DNA of 64,000 bases from Tardiphaga sp052076105 (lineage in GTDB: Bacteria > Pseudomonadota > Alphaproteobacteria > Rhizobiales > Xanthobacteraceae): the NCBI RefSeq assembly GCF_052076105.1, contig NZ_CP197245.1:3720001-3784000 (forward strand), in the 5' to 3' direction. The notes under the pieces are model-generated. The model had not been told where the DNA came from. It worked only from the letters and a program-made list of their open reading frames with translations, and did no database searches. Below are positions 9,205 through 19,869 of this stretch, piece by piece. The stretch's first letter is position 1, and each line of letters opens with the position of its first letter. A program made the position numbers and the translations under genes.

Positions 9205-10476
9205 ATGAATATCCAAGCCAGGATCAATCCTGACAAAGCCGAGATCCAGCGCGTCGCGCGCGAGATCGCCTATTCCATGCCGCTGAAGGACTTCCATCCC
9301 GGCGCGCCGAAATTGTTCGCGACCGATACGCTGTGGCCGTTCTTCGAACGGCTGCGCAAGGAAGAGCCGGTGCATTACTGCACCAATGCGCCGATCGAGC
9401 CCTACTGGTCGGTGACCAAGTATCACGACATCATGCATGTCGACACCAATCACGGCATCTTCTCGTCCGACGTGAAGCATGGCGGCATCGCGATCCGCGA
9501 CGTGCCGGAAGGCTATGACTGGCCGAGCTTCATCGCCATGGATGAGCCGAAGCACAGCGCACAGCGCAAGACCGTGACGCCGATGTTCACGCCAACCCAT
9601 CTCGACGAGATGGCGGTGCTGATCCGTGGGCGCGTGTGCAAGGTGCTCGACGGATTGCCGCGCGGCGAGACCTTCGACTGGGTCGAGCGCGTCTCGGTCG
9701 AACTCACCACGCAGATGCTGGCGACCCTGTTCGACTTCCCGTGGGAAGAGCGCCGCAAGCTGACACGCTGGTCGGACGTGTCCACCGCGCTGCCCAAGAG
9801 TGGCATCGTCTCGTCCGAGGAAGAGCGCCGCCGCGAGATGGACGAATGCGCCGCCTATTTCCAGAAGCTCTGGAACGAGCGCGTGAATTCCGACCCGCGG
9901 AATGACCTGATTTCCATGATGGCGCATAGCGACGCCACGCGCTTCATGGACGCCGACACGCTGATGGGCAATATCATTCTGCTGATCGTCGGCGGTAACG
10001 ATACCACCCGCAACACCATGACGGGCTCGGTGCTGGCGCTGAACGAGAACCCCGATCAGTATCAGAAGTTGCGCGACAATCCGTCGCTTATCGAGACCAT
10101 GGTCCCCGAAGTGATCCGCTGGCAGACGCCGCTGGCGCATATGCGCCGTACCGCCCTGCAGGATACCGAACTCGGCGGCAAGACCATCAGGAAGGGCGAC
10201 CGGGTGGTGATGTGGTACGTCTCGGGCAACCGCGACGAGGAGGTGATCGAGCGCCCCAACGAATTCATCATCGACCGCGCACGGCCCAAGATTCACCTGT
10301 CATTCGGTTTTGGCATACACCGTTGCGTGGGCATGCGCCTGGCGGAGTTGCAATTGAGGATCGTTTGGGAGGAGATACTGAAACGGTTCGAGAACATCGA
10401 AGTTGTGGGGGAACCCAAGCGCGTGTATTCGAGCTTCGTTAAAGGCTACGAGACCCTCCCGGTTAAAATTACGTAA
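9205..10476 (+). CDS. Cytochrome P450, CYP153 family, copy 2
   Basis: A 423-residue P450 clearly paralogous to the preceding gene, with long identical runs from the ETFDWV block to the C-terminus. The axial Cys is at 374 in FGFGIHRCVG; GGNDTTRNT and PEVIRWQT are intact. The differences concentrate in the N-terminal 90 residues and the B-C loop region, where substrate-recognition sites lie, which suggests related but not identical substrates. It is probably cotranscribed with copy 1 and with the acyl-CoA dehydrogenase that starts 66 bases downstream. Confidence 0.92.
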   Translation: MNIQARINPDKAEIQRVAREIAYSMPLKDFHPGAPKLFATDTLWPFFERLRKEEPVHYCTNAPIEPYWSVTKYHDIMHVDTNHGIFSSDVKHGGIAIRDVPEGYDWPSFIAMDEPKHSAQRKTVTPMFTPTHLDEMAVLIRGRVCKVLDGLPRGETFDWVERVSVELTTQMLATLFDFPWEERRKLTRWSDVSTALPKSGIVSSEEERRREMDECAAYFQKLWNERVNSDPRNDLISMMAHSDATRFMDADTLMGNIILLIVGGNDTTRNTMTGSVLALNENPDQYQKLRDNPSLIETMVPEVIRWQTPLAHMRRTALQDTELGGKTIRKGDRVVMWYVSGNRDEEVIERPNEFIIDRARPKIHLSFGFGIHRCVGMRLAELQLRIVWEEILKRFENIEVVGEPKRVYSSFVKGYETLPVKIT

Positions 10477-10542
10477 GACCGGAGGATCACGTAATGCCGG
10501 TCAGGATCATAATTTTCCCCTCAAGAAGAGAAGCTCAATTCC

Positions 10543-11718
10543 TTGACGAAACACCATCCCGCGGAACAGGACGAATTCCACGATATCCGCGATGCCGTTG
10601 CCAAACTGTGTGCACAGTTCCCCGGTGAATACTGGCGCAAGCTCGACCGCGAAATGGCCTATCCGAAGGCTTTCGTCGACGCACTGACGGAAGCCGGCTA
10701 CCTGTCGGTGCTGATCCCCGAGGAATATGGCGGCTCCGGCCTCAAGCTGTCGGCTGCTGCTGCGATCCTCGAAGAGATCCAGCGCGCCGGTTGCAACGGC
10801 GGCGGCTGCCACGCGCAGATGTATACGATGGGCACGGTGCTGCGTCATGGCAATGACGAGCAGAAGGCCAAGTGGCTGCCGAAGATCGCGACCGGCGAAG
10901 TTCGCCTGCAGGCCTTCGGCGTCACCGAGCCGACCTCGGGCACGGACACATCCTCGCTGAAGACGGTGGCGAAGAAGGACGACAACGGCGACTACGTCGT
11001 CAACGGCCAGAAGATCTGGACCAGCCGCGCCGAATATTCCGACCTGATGGTGCTGCTCGCACGCACCACGCCGAAGGAACAGGCGGCGAAGCGCACCGAC
11101 GGCCTGTCGGTGTTTCTGGTGGACATGAAAGAGGCCAAGAAAAACGGCCTCGAGATCCGCCCGATCCGCACCATGATGAACCACGCCACCACCGAAGTGT
11201 TTTTCACCGACATGAAGGTGCCGAAGGAAAACCTGATCGGCGAAGAGGGCAAGGGCTTCCGCTACATTCTCTCCGGCATGAATGCCGAACGCATCCTGAT
11301 CGCCAGCGAATGCGTCGGCGATGCCAAGTGGTTCATCGCCAAGGCGAGCGCTTATGCCAAGGAGCGCCAGGTGTTCGGCCGACCCATCGGCCAGAACCAG
11401 GGCATCCAGTTCCCGATCGCCAAGGCCTACGCCAATATGCGTGCGGCCGAGCTGATGGTGAAGGAAGCGCTGCGCAAATATGAAGCCGGCATGGAATGCG
11501 GCGCCGAGGCCAATATGGCCAAGATGCTCGCGGCCGATGCGTCCTTCGAGGCGGCCAATGCCTGTATCCAGACCCATGGCGGTTTCGGTTTCGCCGAGGA
11601 ATACGACGTCGAGCGCAAATTCCGCGAAACGCGTCTGTATCAGGTGGCGCCGATTTCGACGAACCTGATCCTGTCCTTCGTGGCCGAGCATGTGCTCGGC
11701 ATGCCGCGCTCGTATTGA
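10543..11718 (+). CDS. Acyl-CoA dehydrogenase
   Basis: A 391-residue acyl-CoA dehydrogenase started at a TTG; the next in-frame ATG (residue 38) would cut into the conserved N-terminal helix. The FAD/substrate block FGVTEPTSGTDTSS and the HGGFGFAEEYDVER block are present. The usual catalytic Glu of medium-chain enzymes in the YxGT segment is missing (YQVAPIST here). Instead E249 in GMNAERILIA falls at the isovaleryl-CoA dehydrogenase position and is the likely base. It lies in the same direction as the P450 pair and 9 bases from the CoA-transferase, so it probably oxidises the CoA ester made by that enzyme. Confidence 0.9.
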   Translation: MTKHHPAEQDEFHDIRDAVAKLCAQFPGEYWRKLDREMAYPKAFVDALTEAGYLSVLIPEEYGGSGLKLSAAAAILEEIQRAGCNGGGCHAQMYTMGTVLRHGNDEQKAKWLPKIATGEVRLQAFGVTEPTSGTDTSSLKTVAKKDDNGDYVVNGQKIWTSRAEYSDLMVLLARTTPKEQAAKRTDGLSVFLVDMKEAKKNGLEIRPIRTMMNHATTEVFFTDMKVPKENLIGEEGKGFRYILSGMNAERILIASECVGDAKWFIAKASAYAKERQVFGRPIGQNQGIQFPIAKAYANMRAAELMVKEALRKYEAGMECGAEANMAKMLAADASFEAANACIQTHGGFGFAEEYDVERKFRETRLYQVAPISTNLILSFVAEHVLGMPRSY

Positions 11719-11727
11719 GATAGACAT

Positions 11728-12822
11728 ATGCTGCCGCTCAAGGGACTGACCGTCATCGCCGTTGAACAGGCGGTGGCTGCACCATTCTGCAGTTCGCGTC
11801 TCGCGGATGCCGGCGCGCATGTCATCAAGATCGAGCGCCCCGAAGGCGATTTTGCCCGCGGCTACGATGCCGCGGCGAAAGGCCAGAGCAGCTACTTCGT
11901 CTGGCTCAACCGCGGCAAGGATTCCGTCGTGGTCGATCTTGCGACGCCGGAAGGCCGCAAGGCGATGGAAGAGCTGATCGCCAATGCCGACGTGCTGCTG
12001 CAGAACCTCAAGCCGGGCTCGATGGACAAGCTCGGCTTCACCCGCGAACGCTTGCGCAAGGATTATCCGCGGCTGATCTGCTGCACTATCACCGGCTATG
12101 GCGACACCGGCCCCTATGCCCATCGCAAGGCCTATGACCTCCTGATCCAGGCAGAGAGCGGATTGGCGTCGATCACCGGCGGTCCCGAAGGCCCCTCGCG
12201 CGTCGGCGTTTCCATCGTCGATGTTGCCACGGGCGCGGCCGCGCATGCCGCGATCCTGGAAGCGCTGATCGGCCGTTCGGTGTCGGGTGAAGGCGCCGAT
12301 ATCCGCATCTCCATGTTCGACGTGATGGCCGACTGGCTCACCGTGCCGCTGCTCAATGCCGAGGCCGGCAACGAGCCGAAGCGCATGGGTCTCGCGCATC
12401 CCTCCATCGCGCCCTATGGCGTGTTTCGCTCGAAGGACGGTAAGGACATCCTGATCTCGATCCAGAGCGAGCGCGAATGGAAGGTGCTCTGCGCCAAGGT
12501 GCTGGGCAATGCCGACCTCGCCGCCGATCCGCGCCTCGTCAACGGCGTCGAGCGCGTGCGCAACCGTGCCTTCACCGATCAGACCGTCAGCGACATCTTC
12601 GGATCGCTCAGCCGCGACGAACTCCTGAAGCGCCTGACCGACGCCGATATCGCCTTTGCCGAAGTGAACACCATGGCGGATCTCACCACCCATCCGCATC
12701 TGCGCCGCATCACCGTCAACACGCCGAATGGCGAAGTGTCCTATCCGGCGCCCGCCGCGATCTGGGTCGACGCGCCGCGCAGCTATGGCGCCGTGCCCGG
12801 CATCGGCGAAGTGCAGAAGTAA
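11728..12822 (+). CDS. CaiB/BaiF family (class III) CoA-transferase
   Basis: A 364-residue class III CoA-transferase. Typical blocks are FGADVIKIE-like (DAGAHVIKIERPEGD), YFVWLNRGKDSVVVDL, the nucleophile Asp D137 in KAYDLLIQAESG, and SIVDVATG. It moves CoA from a donor such as succinyl-CoA to an organic acid, priming it for beta-oxidation-like steps. It lies between an acyl-CoA dehydrogenase and a hydratase in a tight same-strand run, so an activate-oxidise-hydrate sequence is inferred for an acid whose identity the sequence does not give. Confidence 0.9.
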   Translation: MLPLKGLTVIAVEQAVAAPFCSSRLADAGAHVIKIERPEGDFARGYDAAAKGQSSYFVWLNRGKDSVVVDLATPEGRKAMEELIANADVLLQNLKPGSMDKLGFTRERLRKDYPRLICCTITGYGDTGPYAHRKAYDLLIQAESGLASITGGPEGPSRVGVSIVDVATGAAAHAAILEALIGRSVSGEGADIRISMFDVMADWLTVPLLNAEAGNEPKRMGLAHPSIAPYGVFRSKDGKDILISIQSEREWKVLCAKVLGNADLAADPRLVNGVERVRNRAFTDQTVSDIFGSLSRDELLKRLTDADIAFAEVNTMADLTTHPHLRRITVNTPNGEVSYPAPAAIWVDAPRSYGAVPGIGEVQK

Positions 12823-12847
12823 TCTTCAAGATCACACGGAGGTCGTC

Positions 12848-13699
12848 ATGACCGACACACTCGACATCGATCATCTCAAGCAGTGGATCGGTCGCACCGA
12901 CGAGGCCTCCGATGTGGTCACCGCGCAGCTCGTGAAGGGCCTACGCGCGACGCTGTTTCTCGACATCGGCACGCCGAAGCCCGGCGACGCCGCGCCCTTC
13001 ACCACGCAGTGGTGCCTGGCGCAGCCGGTCGCGGCGATGGACAAGCTCGGGCCCGACGGTCATCCCGCGCGCGGCGGCTTCCTGCCGCCGGTGCCGCTGC
13101 CGCGCCGCATGTGGGCGGGCGGCGAAGTGCAGTTCATCGAGCCGCTGCTTGTCGGCGATGAGGTGACGCGCTCCTCGAAAATCCTCGACGTCAATCTGAA
13201 GACCGGCTCCACCGGGGCGCTGTGCTTCGTCAATGTCGAGCACCTGATCACCACCAAGCGCGGCCTCGCCATCCGCGAACGGCAGGACATCGTCTACAGG
13301 GACATGCCGACCAGCATGGCGCCGCCGGCTCCCGCGCCGAAGGAAGTTCCGGCCGCCAAGCATCAGGAAACGCATTATGCCGATCCCGTGCTGCTGTTTC
13401 GCTACAGCGCGCTGACCTTCAACGGCCACCGCATCCATTACGACCGCGACTATGTCACCAAGGTCGAATTCTATCCCGGTCTGGTGTTTCATGGGCCGCT
13501 GCAGGCGGCGCTGCTGGTGGAGTTCGCAGCCAAGCTCAAGGGTGGCAAGGCGCCCGCGAAATTCAGCTATCGCGGCGTGTCGCCGCTGTTCGATGGCGCG
13601 GATTTCACGGTGAATGCGAATGAGACCGCTGATGGTCTCGAGGTCTGGACCGCCAATCATCAGGGCGCGCCGACCATGAAGGCGACGGCGAGCTGGTAA
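12848..13699 (+). CDS. MaoC/HTD2-type hydratase (mesaconyl-CoA hydratase-like)
   Basis: A 283-residue double hot-dog protein: an N-terminal FAS1-type dehydratase-like half with MWAGGEVQF, and a C-terminal half with HRIHYDRDYV and GLVFHGPLQA, the usual region of the catalytic Asp/His. A GGAGG site lies 5 bases before the ATG. Relatives act on branched or dicarboxylic enoyl-CoAs (mesaconyl-, itaconyl-CoA) and are often paired with CaiB-type transferases, as here. It is probably the last gene of the P450/dehydrogenase/transferase run. Confidence 0.85.
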   Translation: MTDTLDIDHLKQWIGRTDEASDVVTAQLVKGLRATLFLDIGTPKPGDAAPFTTQWCLAQPVAAMDKLGPDGHPARGGFLPPVPLPRRMWAGGEVQFIEPLLVGDEVTRSSKILDVNLKTGSTGALCFVNVEHLITTKRGLAIRERQDIVYRDMPTSMAPPAPAPKEVPAAKHQETHYADPVLLFRYSALTFNGHRIHYDRDYVTKVEFYPGLVFHGPLQAALLVEFAAKLKGGKAPAKFSYRGVSPLFDGADFTVNANETADGLEVWTANHQGAPTMKATASW

Positions 13700-13722
13700 A
13701 CCGCAACGACGCGCTGACTTAA

Positions 13723-13790
13723 CCTCTCCCCGCTCTGCGCGGGGAGAGGTCGACCGGCGAAGCGCAGCGAAGCCGGTCGGGTGAGGGGCG
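13723..13790. repeat. Palindromic repeat, CTCTCCCCGC family, unit A
   Basis: Two adjacent hairpins: CCTCTCCCCGC...GCGGGGAGAGG (13723-13749) and GACCGGC...GCCGGTC (13751-13778), then GGGTGAGGGG. A copy in the opposite orientation follows at about 13881-13924. The same family recurs at 18059-18275 and 35905-35943. Confidence 0.75.
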
Positions 13791-13880
13791 GCACGCTGTC
13801 GAAGCACCAGCCTCCCACCTATCGGATCGCTCCTCTTTCCGACTTGCATATTCCCCACGTTTCGCTGGCCCTGTGCCACG

Positions 13881-13924
13881 CCCCTCACCCCACCCCTCTC
13901 CCCGCGCAAGAGCGGGGAGAGGGA
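13881..13924. repeat. Palindromic repeat, CTCTCCCCGC family, inverted unit
   Basis: Starts CCCCTCACCCC and carries the CTCTCCCCGC/GCGGGGAGAG hairpin. It faces the unit at 13723-13790 across about 90 bases. The two together fill most of the gene-free interval 13700-14054, where nothing else is seen. Confidence 0.65.
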
Positions 13925-14054
13925 GCGACAGCGCGCCTCCGCTGCCTCCCTGCGGTCTTGCCCCCACGTCCCCGATTGACTCCGCGCCCCCTCCTGCTGT
14001 TGATGAGTCAACACCACACGGCAGACAACTGCCTGGACGCATGAGGAAACCGCC

Positions 14055-15683
<1,629 letters not shown>

Positions 15684-15710
15684 TGACGCCATCATGACGG
15701 AAGGTCAGGC

Positions 15711-18053
15711 ATGACAAAGCTGCCGAACGACAACGCCAAGAAATCGCACAGCTCACACTGGGGTGCCTTTTCCGGACAGTGGGTCGACGGCAAGCTGGTC
15801 ATCACGCCGCATCCGATCGATCCCGATCCGAATCCGATCATCCAGAATTTTCCCGAGGCGCTTCGCCACAAGGCGCGCATCGCCAAGCCGATGGTGCGCC
15901 GTGGCTGGCTCGAAAACGGTCCCGGCCCGGACGACCGCCGCGGCCGCGACGCGTTCGTGGAGATGGAATGGGACGAGGTGCTCGACCTGCTCGCGGGCGA
16001 GCTGAAGCGCGTCAAGGATACCCATAGCGCGAAGGCGATCTATGGCGGCTCCTATGGCTGGTCGAGCGCGGGACGTTTCCATCACGCGCAGAGTCAGATC
16101 CATCGCTTTCTGAACGTCGCACTCGGCGGCTATGTGAAGTCGGTCAACAGCTACTCGGCCGGCGCATCGACGGTTCTCATTCCGCACATCCTCGGCAACT
16201 ACGAAGACATGACCCGCCGCAATATCGGCTGGGACGAGATCGTCGAACACACCGATATCATTCTCGCCTTCGGCGGCATGAACACCAAGAATTCGCGCGT
16301 CGCCGGCGGCGGTATCAGCAAGCATACCGAACATCGCGACATGGTGGCCCTGAGCAAGCGCGGCGCCGAACTCGTGCTGATCTCGCCGCTGAAGAGCGAC
16401 CTGCCGGATGAAGTGAACCAGGACTGGGTCGCCGCGCGCCCGGGTACCGACGTGGCGCTGATGCTCGGCATCGCGCATACCGCGGTGATGGACGGCACGC
16501 ATGATCGCGCCTTCCTCGCCAGCCATACCCATGGCTGGGATATTTTCGAAGACTATCTGATGGGCCGCAGCGACGGCCAGCCGAAGGATGCGGCCTGGGC
16601 TGCCGGCATCACCGGCCTCAAGGCCGACGATATCCTCAAGCTCGCGCGCCGCCTGCCCGGCAAGCGTGCGCTATTCGTGGTCGCGCATTCGCTGCAGCGC
16701 GCGAAGCATGGCGAGCAGCCGGTCTGGATGGCCTCGGTGCTATCAGCGATGTTCGGACAATCGGGCCTGCCCGGTGGCGGCTTCGGCTATGCGCTCGGCG
16801 CCATCGCAAACTATGGGCGCCGGCAGAACGCGGTGCCGATCGCCGGCCTGCCGCAGGGCAAGAACAACGTCACCGAATTCATCCCGGTGGCGCGCGTCAG
16901 CGACATGCTGCTCAATCCCGGCGCACCGTTCGAATATAACGGCGCGCACATGACCTATCCGGATATCAAGCTGGTCTATTGGGCCGGCGGCAATCCGTTC
17001 CACCATCACCAGGACCTCAATCGCCTGCGCAAGGCCTTCGCACGCGTCGATACGCTGGTGGTGCACGACCTCGCCTGGACCGCGACGGCGCGCCATGCCG
17101 ACTTCGTACTTCCCTGCACCATGTCGCTGGAGCGCGAGGACATCGGCTCGTCGCAGACCGATCCGCTGATGGTCGCGATGCATCAGATGGCCGAGCCGTT
17201 CGGCGATGCGCGCGACGACTATACGATCTTCACTGGCCTGTCCGAGCGGCTGGGCAAGGCCGATGAGTTCACCGAAGGCCGCACGCCGCGTGAGTGGCTG
17301 CAGCATCTCTATCAGCCGACCTATGACGGGCTCAAAGCCAAGGGCTATGAGGCGCCGGACTTCGACGCCTTCTGGGCGGCGGGCGAAGTGCTGCTGCCGC
17401 AACTGCCGCTCGACGGCGGCACGCTGCGCGCGTTCCGTGAAGACCCCGAGGGCAAGCCGCTGCCGACCACCAGCGGCAAGATCGAGATCACGTCCGACAC
17501 CATCGCCAGCTTCGGTTACGACGACTGCCCGGGCCATCCCGTCTGGCTGCCGCCGGAAGACGCGATCGATGCGACCAATCCGCTGCAGCTCGTCGCCAAC
17601 CAGCCTGCGTCACGCCTGCACAGCCAGCTCGATTTTGGCGGGCATAGCAGCGCCGAGAAGCGCCGCGGCCGCGAGGTCGCACGCATGCATCCGATCGATG
17701 CGGACGCGCGCGGCATCAAGGACGGCGATATCATCAGGCTGTTCAACCAGCGCGGCGCCTGCCTAGCCTCCGTCACCGTCACCGAAGACGTGATGGCCGG
17801 TGTGATCCAGTTGCCGACCGGCGCCTATTACGATCCGGAAGATCCGAATGAGGAGAAGGCGCTCTGCGTGCACGGCAATCCGAACGTGCTCACAAGAGAC
17901 ACCGGCACCTCGCGGCTCGCGCAGGGCTGCACGGGTCAGCTCACGGTGGTGAATGTCGAGAAGTTCACCGGCAACCTGCCGCCGATCCAGGCCTATGATC
18001 CGCCGGTCCCGGTGATCTGGCCGCGCCCGCCGAAGCTGGAAGCGGCGGAGTGA
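15711..18053 (+). CDS. Molybdopterin oxidoreductase, BisC/TorA/DMSO-reductase subfamily
   Basis: A 780-residue protein of the bis-MGD DMSO reductase family. YGGSYGWSSAGRFHHAQ and NSYSAGAS match the DMSO/TMAO/biotin-sulfoxide reductase branch, with S149 in the Mo-ligand position. There is no N-terminal iron-sulfur Cys motif and no twin-arginine signal (the protein starts MTKLPNDNAKKSHSSHW), so it should be a cytoplasmic, single-subunit enzyme like BisC. Natural substrates of such enzymes are S- or N-oxides. Pairing with a benzoylformate decarboxylase is unexpected. A GGAAGG ribosome site precedes the ATG. Confidence 0.9.
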   Translation: MTKLPNDNAKKSHSSHWGAFSGQWVDGKLVITPHPIDPDPNPIIQNFPEALRHKARIAKPMVRRGWLENGPGPDDRRGRDAFVEMEWDEVLDLLAGELKRVKDTHSAKAIYGGSYGWSSAGRFHHAQSQIHRFLNVALGGYVKSVNSYSAGASTVLIPHILGNYEDMTRRNIGWDEIVEHTDIILAFGGMNTKNSRVAGGGISKHTEHRDMVALSKRGAELVLISPLKSDLPDEVNQDWVAARPGTDVALMLGIAHTAVMDGTHDRAFLASHTHGWDIFEDYLMGRSDGQPKDAAWAAGITGLKADDILKLARRLPGKRALFVVAHSLQRAKHGEQPVWMASVLSAMFGQSGLPGGGFGYALGAIANYGRRQNAVPIAGLPQGKNNVTEFIPVARVSDMLLNPGAPFEYNGAHMTYPDIKLVYWAGGNPFHHHQDLNRLRKAFARVDTLVVHDLAWTATARHADFVLPCTMSLEREDIGSSQTDPLMVAMHQMAEPFGDARDDYTIFTGLSERLGKADEFTEGRTPREWLQHLYQPTYDGLKAKGYEAPDFDAFWAAGEVLLPQLPLDGGTLRAFREDPEGKPLPTTSGKIEITSDTIASFGYDDCPGHPVWLPPEDAIDATNPLQLVANQPASRLHSQLDFGGHSSAEKRRGREVARMHPIDADARGIKDGDIIRLFNQRGACLASVTVTEDVMAGVIQLPTGAYYDPEDPNEEKALCVHGNPNVLTRDTGTSRLAQGCTGQLTVVNVEKFTGNLPPIQAYDPPVPVIWPRPPKLEAAE

Positions 18054-18058
18054 TCTTA

Positions 18059-18275
18059 CCTCTCCCCGCTCTTTGCGGGGAGAGGTCGCCGCGCCTTCGC
18101 GGCGGGTGAGGGGCAAGGCAAGTCGTTCCCACGACCGCGGTCTCTCGGATCGCACAAATTTTCAGGTAGTAAGTTCACGGGTATCCGAAAGCGCCCCGCC
18201 CTTGTCAGGCTACGTGCCATGCCCTCACCCGGCGCTGCGCGCCGACCTCTCCCCGCAAACGCGGGGCGAGGTTAA
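18059..18275. repeat. Pair of facing palindromic repeats, CTCTCCCCGC family
   Basis: One unit (about 18059-18113: CTCTCCCCGC...GCGGGGAGAG, GCCGCG hairpin, GGTGAGGGG) and its inverted partner (about 18223-18275: CCCTCACCCGG, GCGC hairpin, CTCTCCCCGC...GCGGGGCGAG) face each other across roughly 110 bases. They fill the gap between the convergent molybdoenzyme and SDR genes. The paired layout repeats that at 13723-13924. Confidence 0.75.
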
Positions 18276-18291
18276 GAAAGAGCCGCGCCCC

Positions 18292-19086
18292 CTACTTCCC
18301 AAACGTCTCCCGCATCTTCGCCTGGATCTTGGCCATGCCGCCGATCCAGCGGTCGTAGTTCTCGGTCTTCTTGCGCATGTAGTCGATCACCTGCTTGTGC
18401 GGCAGGATCAGGAACGTCTCCGCCTCGATGCCTTCAAGCGCATCCTGCGCGACCTGCTCCGGCGACAGGTTGCCGTCATTGGATTGCGGGCCCTTCGGGA
18501 TGTTCTTCAGCATGTTGGTATCGACGCCCTGCGGGCAGAGGATCGAGACCTTGATGTTATCCGCCCGGTGCGAGATCGCGAGATTTTCGGCGAACCCCAC
18601 CGCGGCATGTTTGGTGGTCGAATAGGCGGGGCTGCCGACTTGCGACAGCAGACCGGCGGCGGAGATCGTGTTGAGGAAATAGCCGCCGCCGCGCGCCTTG
18701 TAGAGCGGGATCAGATGCCGGGCGGCATAGACATGGGCCATCACATGGATCGCCCAGCTCCGCGCCCATGGTTCATCCGATGTGCCACCGGCATTCGGCG
18801 ACATCGGGTCGAAGCCGCCGCCAATGCCGGCATTGGAACAGAACAGCGCGATCGGCCCGTAATGCCGTTCGGTCAGTTCGATCACATGCTGGATATCTTT
18901 TTCCTTGCCGACGTCGCACTGGAACGCGGCACCGCCGATGGTCTCTGCTACGGCAGTCGCGCGTTCGCCATCGAGATCGACGACAACGACTTTCGCTGCA
19001 CCTGCTTTATGAAATGTCTCGCATAGCGCCTGGCCGATGCCATTGGCGCCACCGGTCACGACGACGACCTTGCCGTCTACCCGCAT
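18292..19086 (-). CDS. Short-chain dehydrogenase/reductase
   Basis: A 264-residue classical SDR. TGGANGIG lies near the N-terminus, followed by a CDV cofactor-strand motif, SNAG, the catalytic Ser in NTISAAG and YSTTK. A strong GGGGGGAG ribosome site precedes the ATG. The long C-terminal tail (MRKKTENYDRWIGGMAKIQ) is typical of SDRs near fatty-acid or terpenoid catabolic genes. The substrate is unknown. It is convergent with the molybdoenzyme. Confidence 0.88.
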   Translation of the reverse strand: MRVDGKVVVVTGGANGIGQALCETFHKAGAAKVVVVDLDGERATAVAETIGGAAFQCDVGKEKDIQHVIELTERHYGPIALFCSNAGIGGGFDPMSPNAGGTSDEPWARSWAIHVMAHVYAARHLIPLYKARGGGYFLNTISAAGLLSQVGSPAYSTTKHAAVGFAENLAISHRADNIKVSILCPQGVDTNMLKNIPKGPQSNDGNLSPEQVAQDALEGIEAETFLILPHKQVIDYMRKKTENYDRWIGGMAKIQAKMRETFGK

Positions 19087-19120
19087 GCCGCACTCCCCCC
19101 TTGATGTTTTTGTTTCTTAT

Positions 19121-19173
19121 TAGAGCGTGACCTGATCCGAAAACCGGTATCCACTTTCCGGGATCATGCTCTA
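19121..19173. repeat. 53-bp palindromic repeat (GATCATGCTC / AAAACCGGTATCCACTTT family), copy 1
   Basis: Ends in the inverted hexamers TAGAGC and GCTCTA, with a core AAAACCGGTATCCACTTTCC. The same element occurs at 55085-55135. Its last three bases (19171-19173) are the stop codon of the hemolysin III gene. Confidence 0.8.
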
Positions 19174-19869
19174 GGTGCTCAGCACCATGTCGAGCACGGC
19201 CGTATAGTGGCATGCTGCGCCGAGCAGGACAAATGCGTGCCAGATGGCATTCTGGAAACGCAGCCGCTGCCAGGCGTGGAATACGACGCCCAGCGTATAC
19301 AGCGTGCCGCCGGCGGCGACGAACCACATGGTAAGCGGCGGCAGCGGCGTGAACACGGCGTCATAGGCCATCAGCCCGCTCCAGCCCATGGCGAGATAGA
19401 GCACGACAGCAAGGCGATCGAAACGGCCGGGATAAACCAGCTTGATGACGATGCCGGTGATGGCGACGCTCCACACGCCAACCAGTAGCGAGATCGCGAG
19501 CCGCGTGTTGGCGATCTGCGCAAAGAACGGTGTGTAGGTCGCGGCGATCAGAAGATAGATCGCGGAGTGATCGAAGCGGCGCAGGAACCACTTTCGCGGT
19601 GACACCGGCCACATGTTGTAGATGGCCGACAGCACCAGCATCGCCAGCAGTCCGGCGGAATAGACCGAGACGGTCACCACTTCATAGGCGGTGGCGAAAA
19701 CAGCGGCGAGCACGATGAGGACGGTGGCGGCGATCAGGCCAGAGAACACGCCGAGACCGTGGACGATGCCGTCGGCGATCAGTTCGGCACGATCGTAATT
19801 CCAGCGGATCGCGCCGGCCACCATATGAGCGGAATTGGTCGTCAGTTCTTTGATGCGGAAAACGGTCAT
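19171..19869 (-). CDS. Hemolysin III / PAQR-type membrane protein
   Basis: A 232-residue protein with seven predicted membrane segments. Family marks are DGIVHGLG near residue 33, FDHSAIYLLIAATYTPF near 100, and IWHAFVLLGAACHY near the end, whose His/Asp residues form the metal site in PAQR proteins. The family is often called hemolysin III, but its role in ordinary bacteria is unclear; it may be a membrane-lipid hydrolase or stress protein. It is monocistronic. Its stop codon is supplied by the end of a dispersed palindromic repeat. Confidence 0.88.
   Translation of the reverse strand: MTVFRIKELTTNSAHMVAGAIRWNYDRAELIADGIVHGLGVFSGLIAATVLIVLAAVFATAYEVVTVSVYSAGLLAMLVLSAIYNMWPVSPRKWFLRRFDHSAIYLLIAATYTPFFAQIANTRLAISLLVGVWSVAITGIVIKLVYPGRFDRLAVVLYLAMGWSGLMAYDAVFTPLPPLTMWFVAAGGTLYTLGVVFHAWQRLRFQNAIWHAFVLLGAACHYTAVLDMVLST

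Noticed and set aside
10507..12699. A 730-codon minus-strand open frame opposite the acyl-CoA dehydrogenase and CoA-transferase genes
   Set aside because: It is a mirror of two well-supported plus-strand genes with conserved motifs, a common effect of high GC; it has no recognisable domain.
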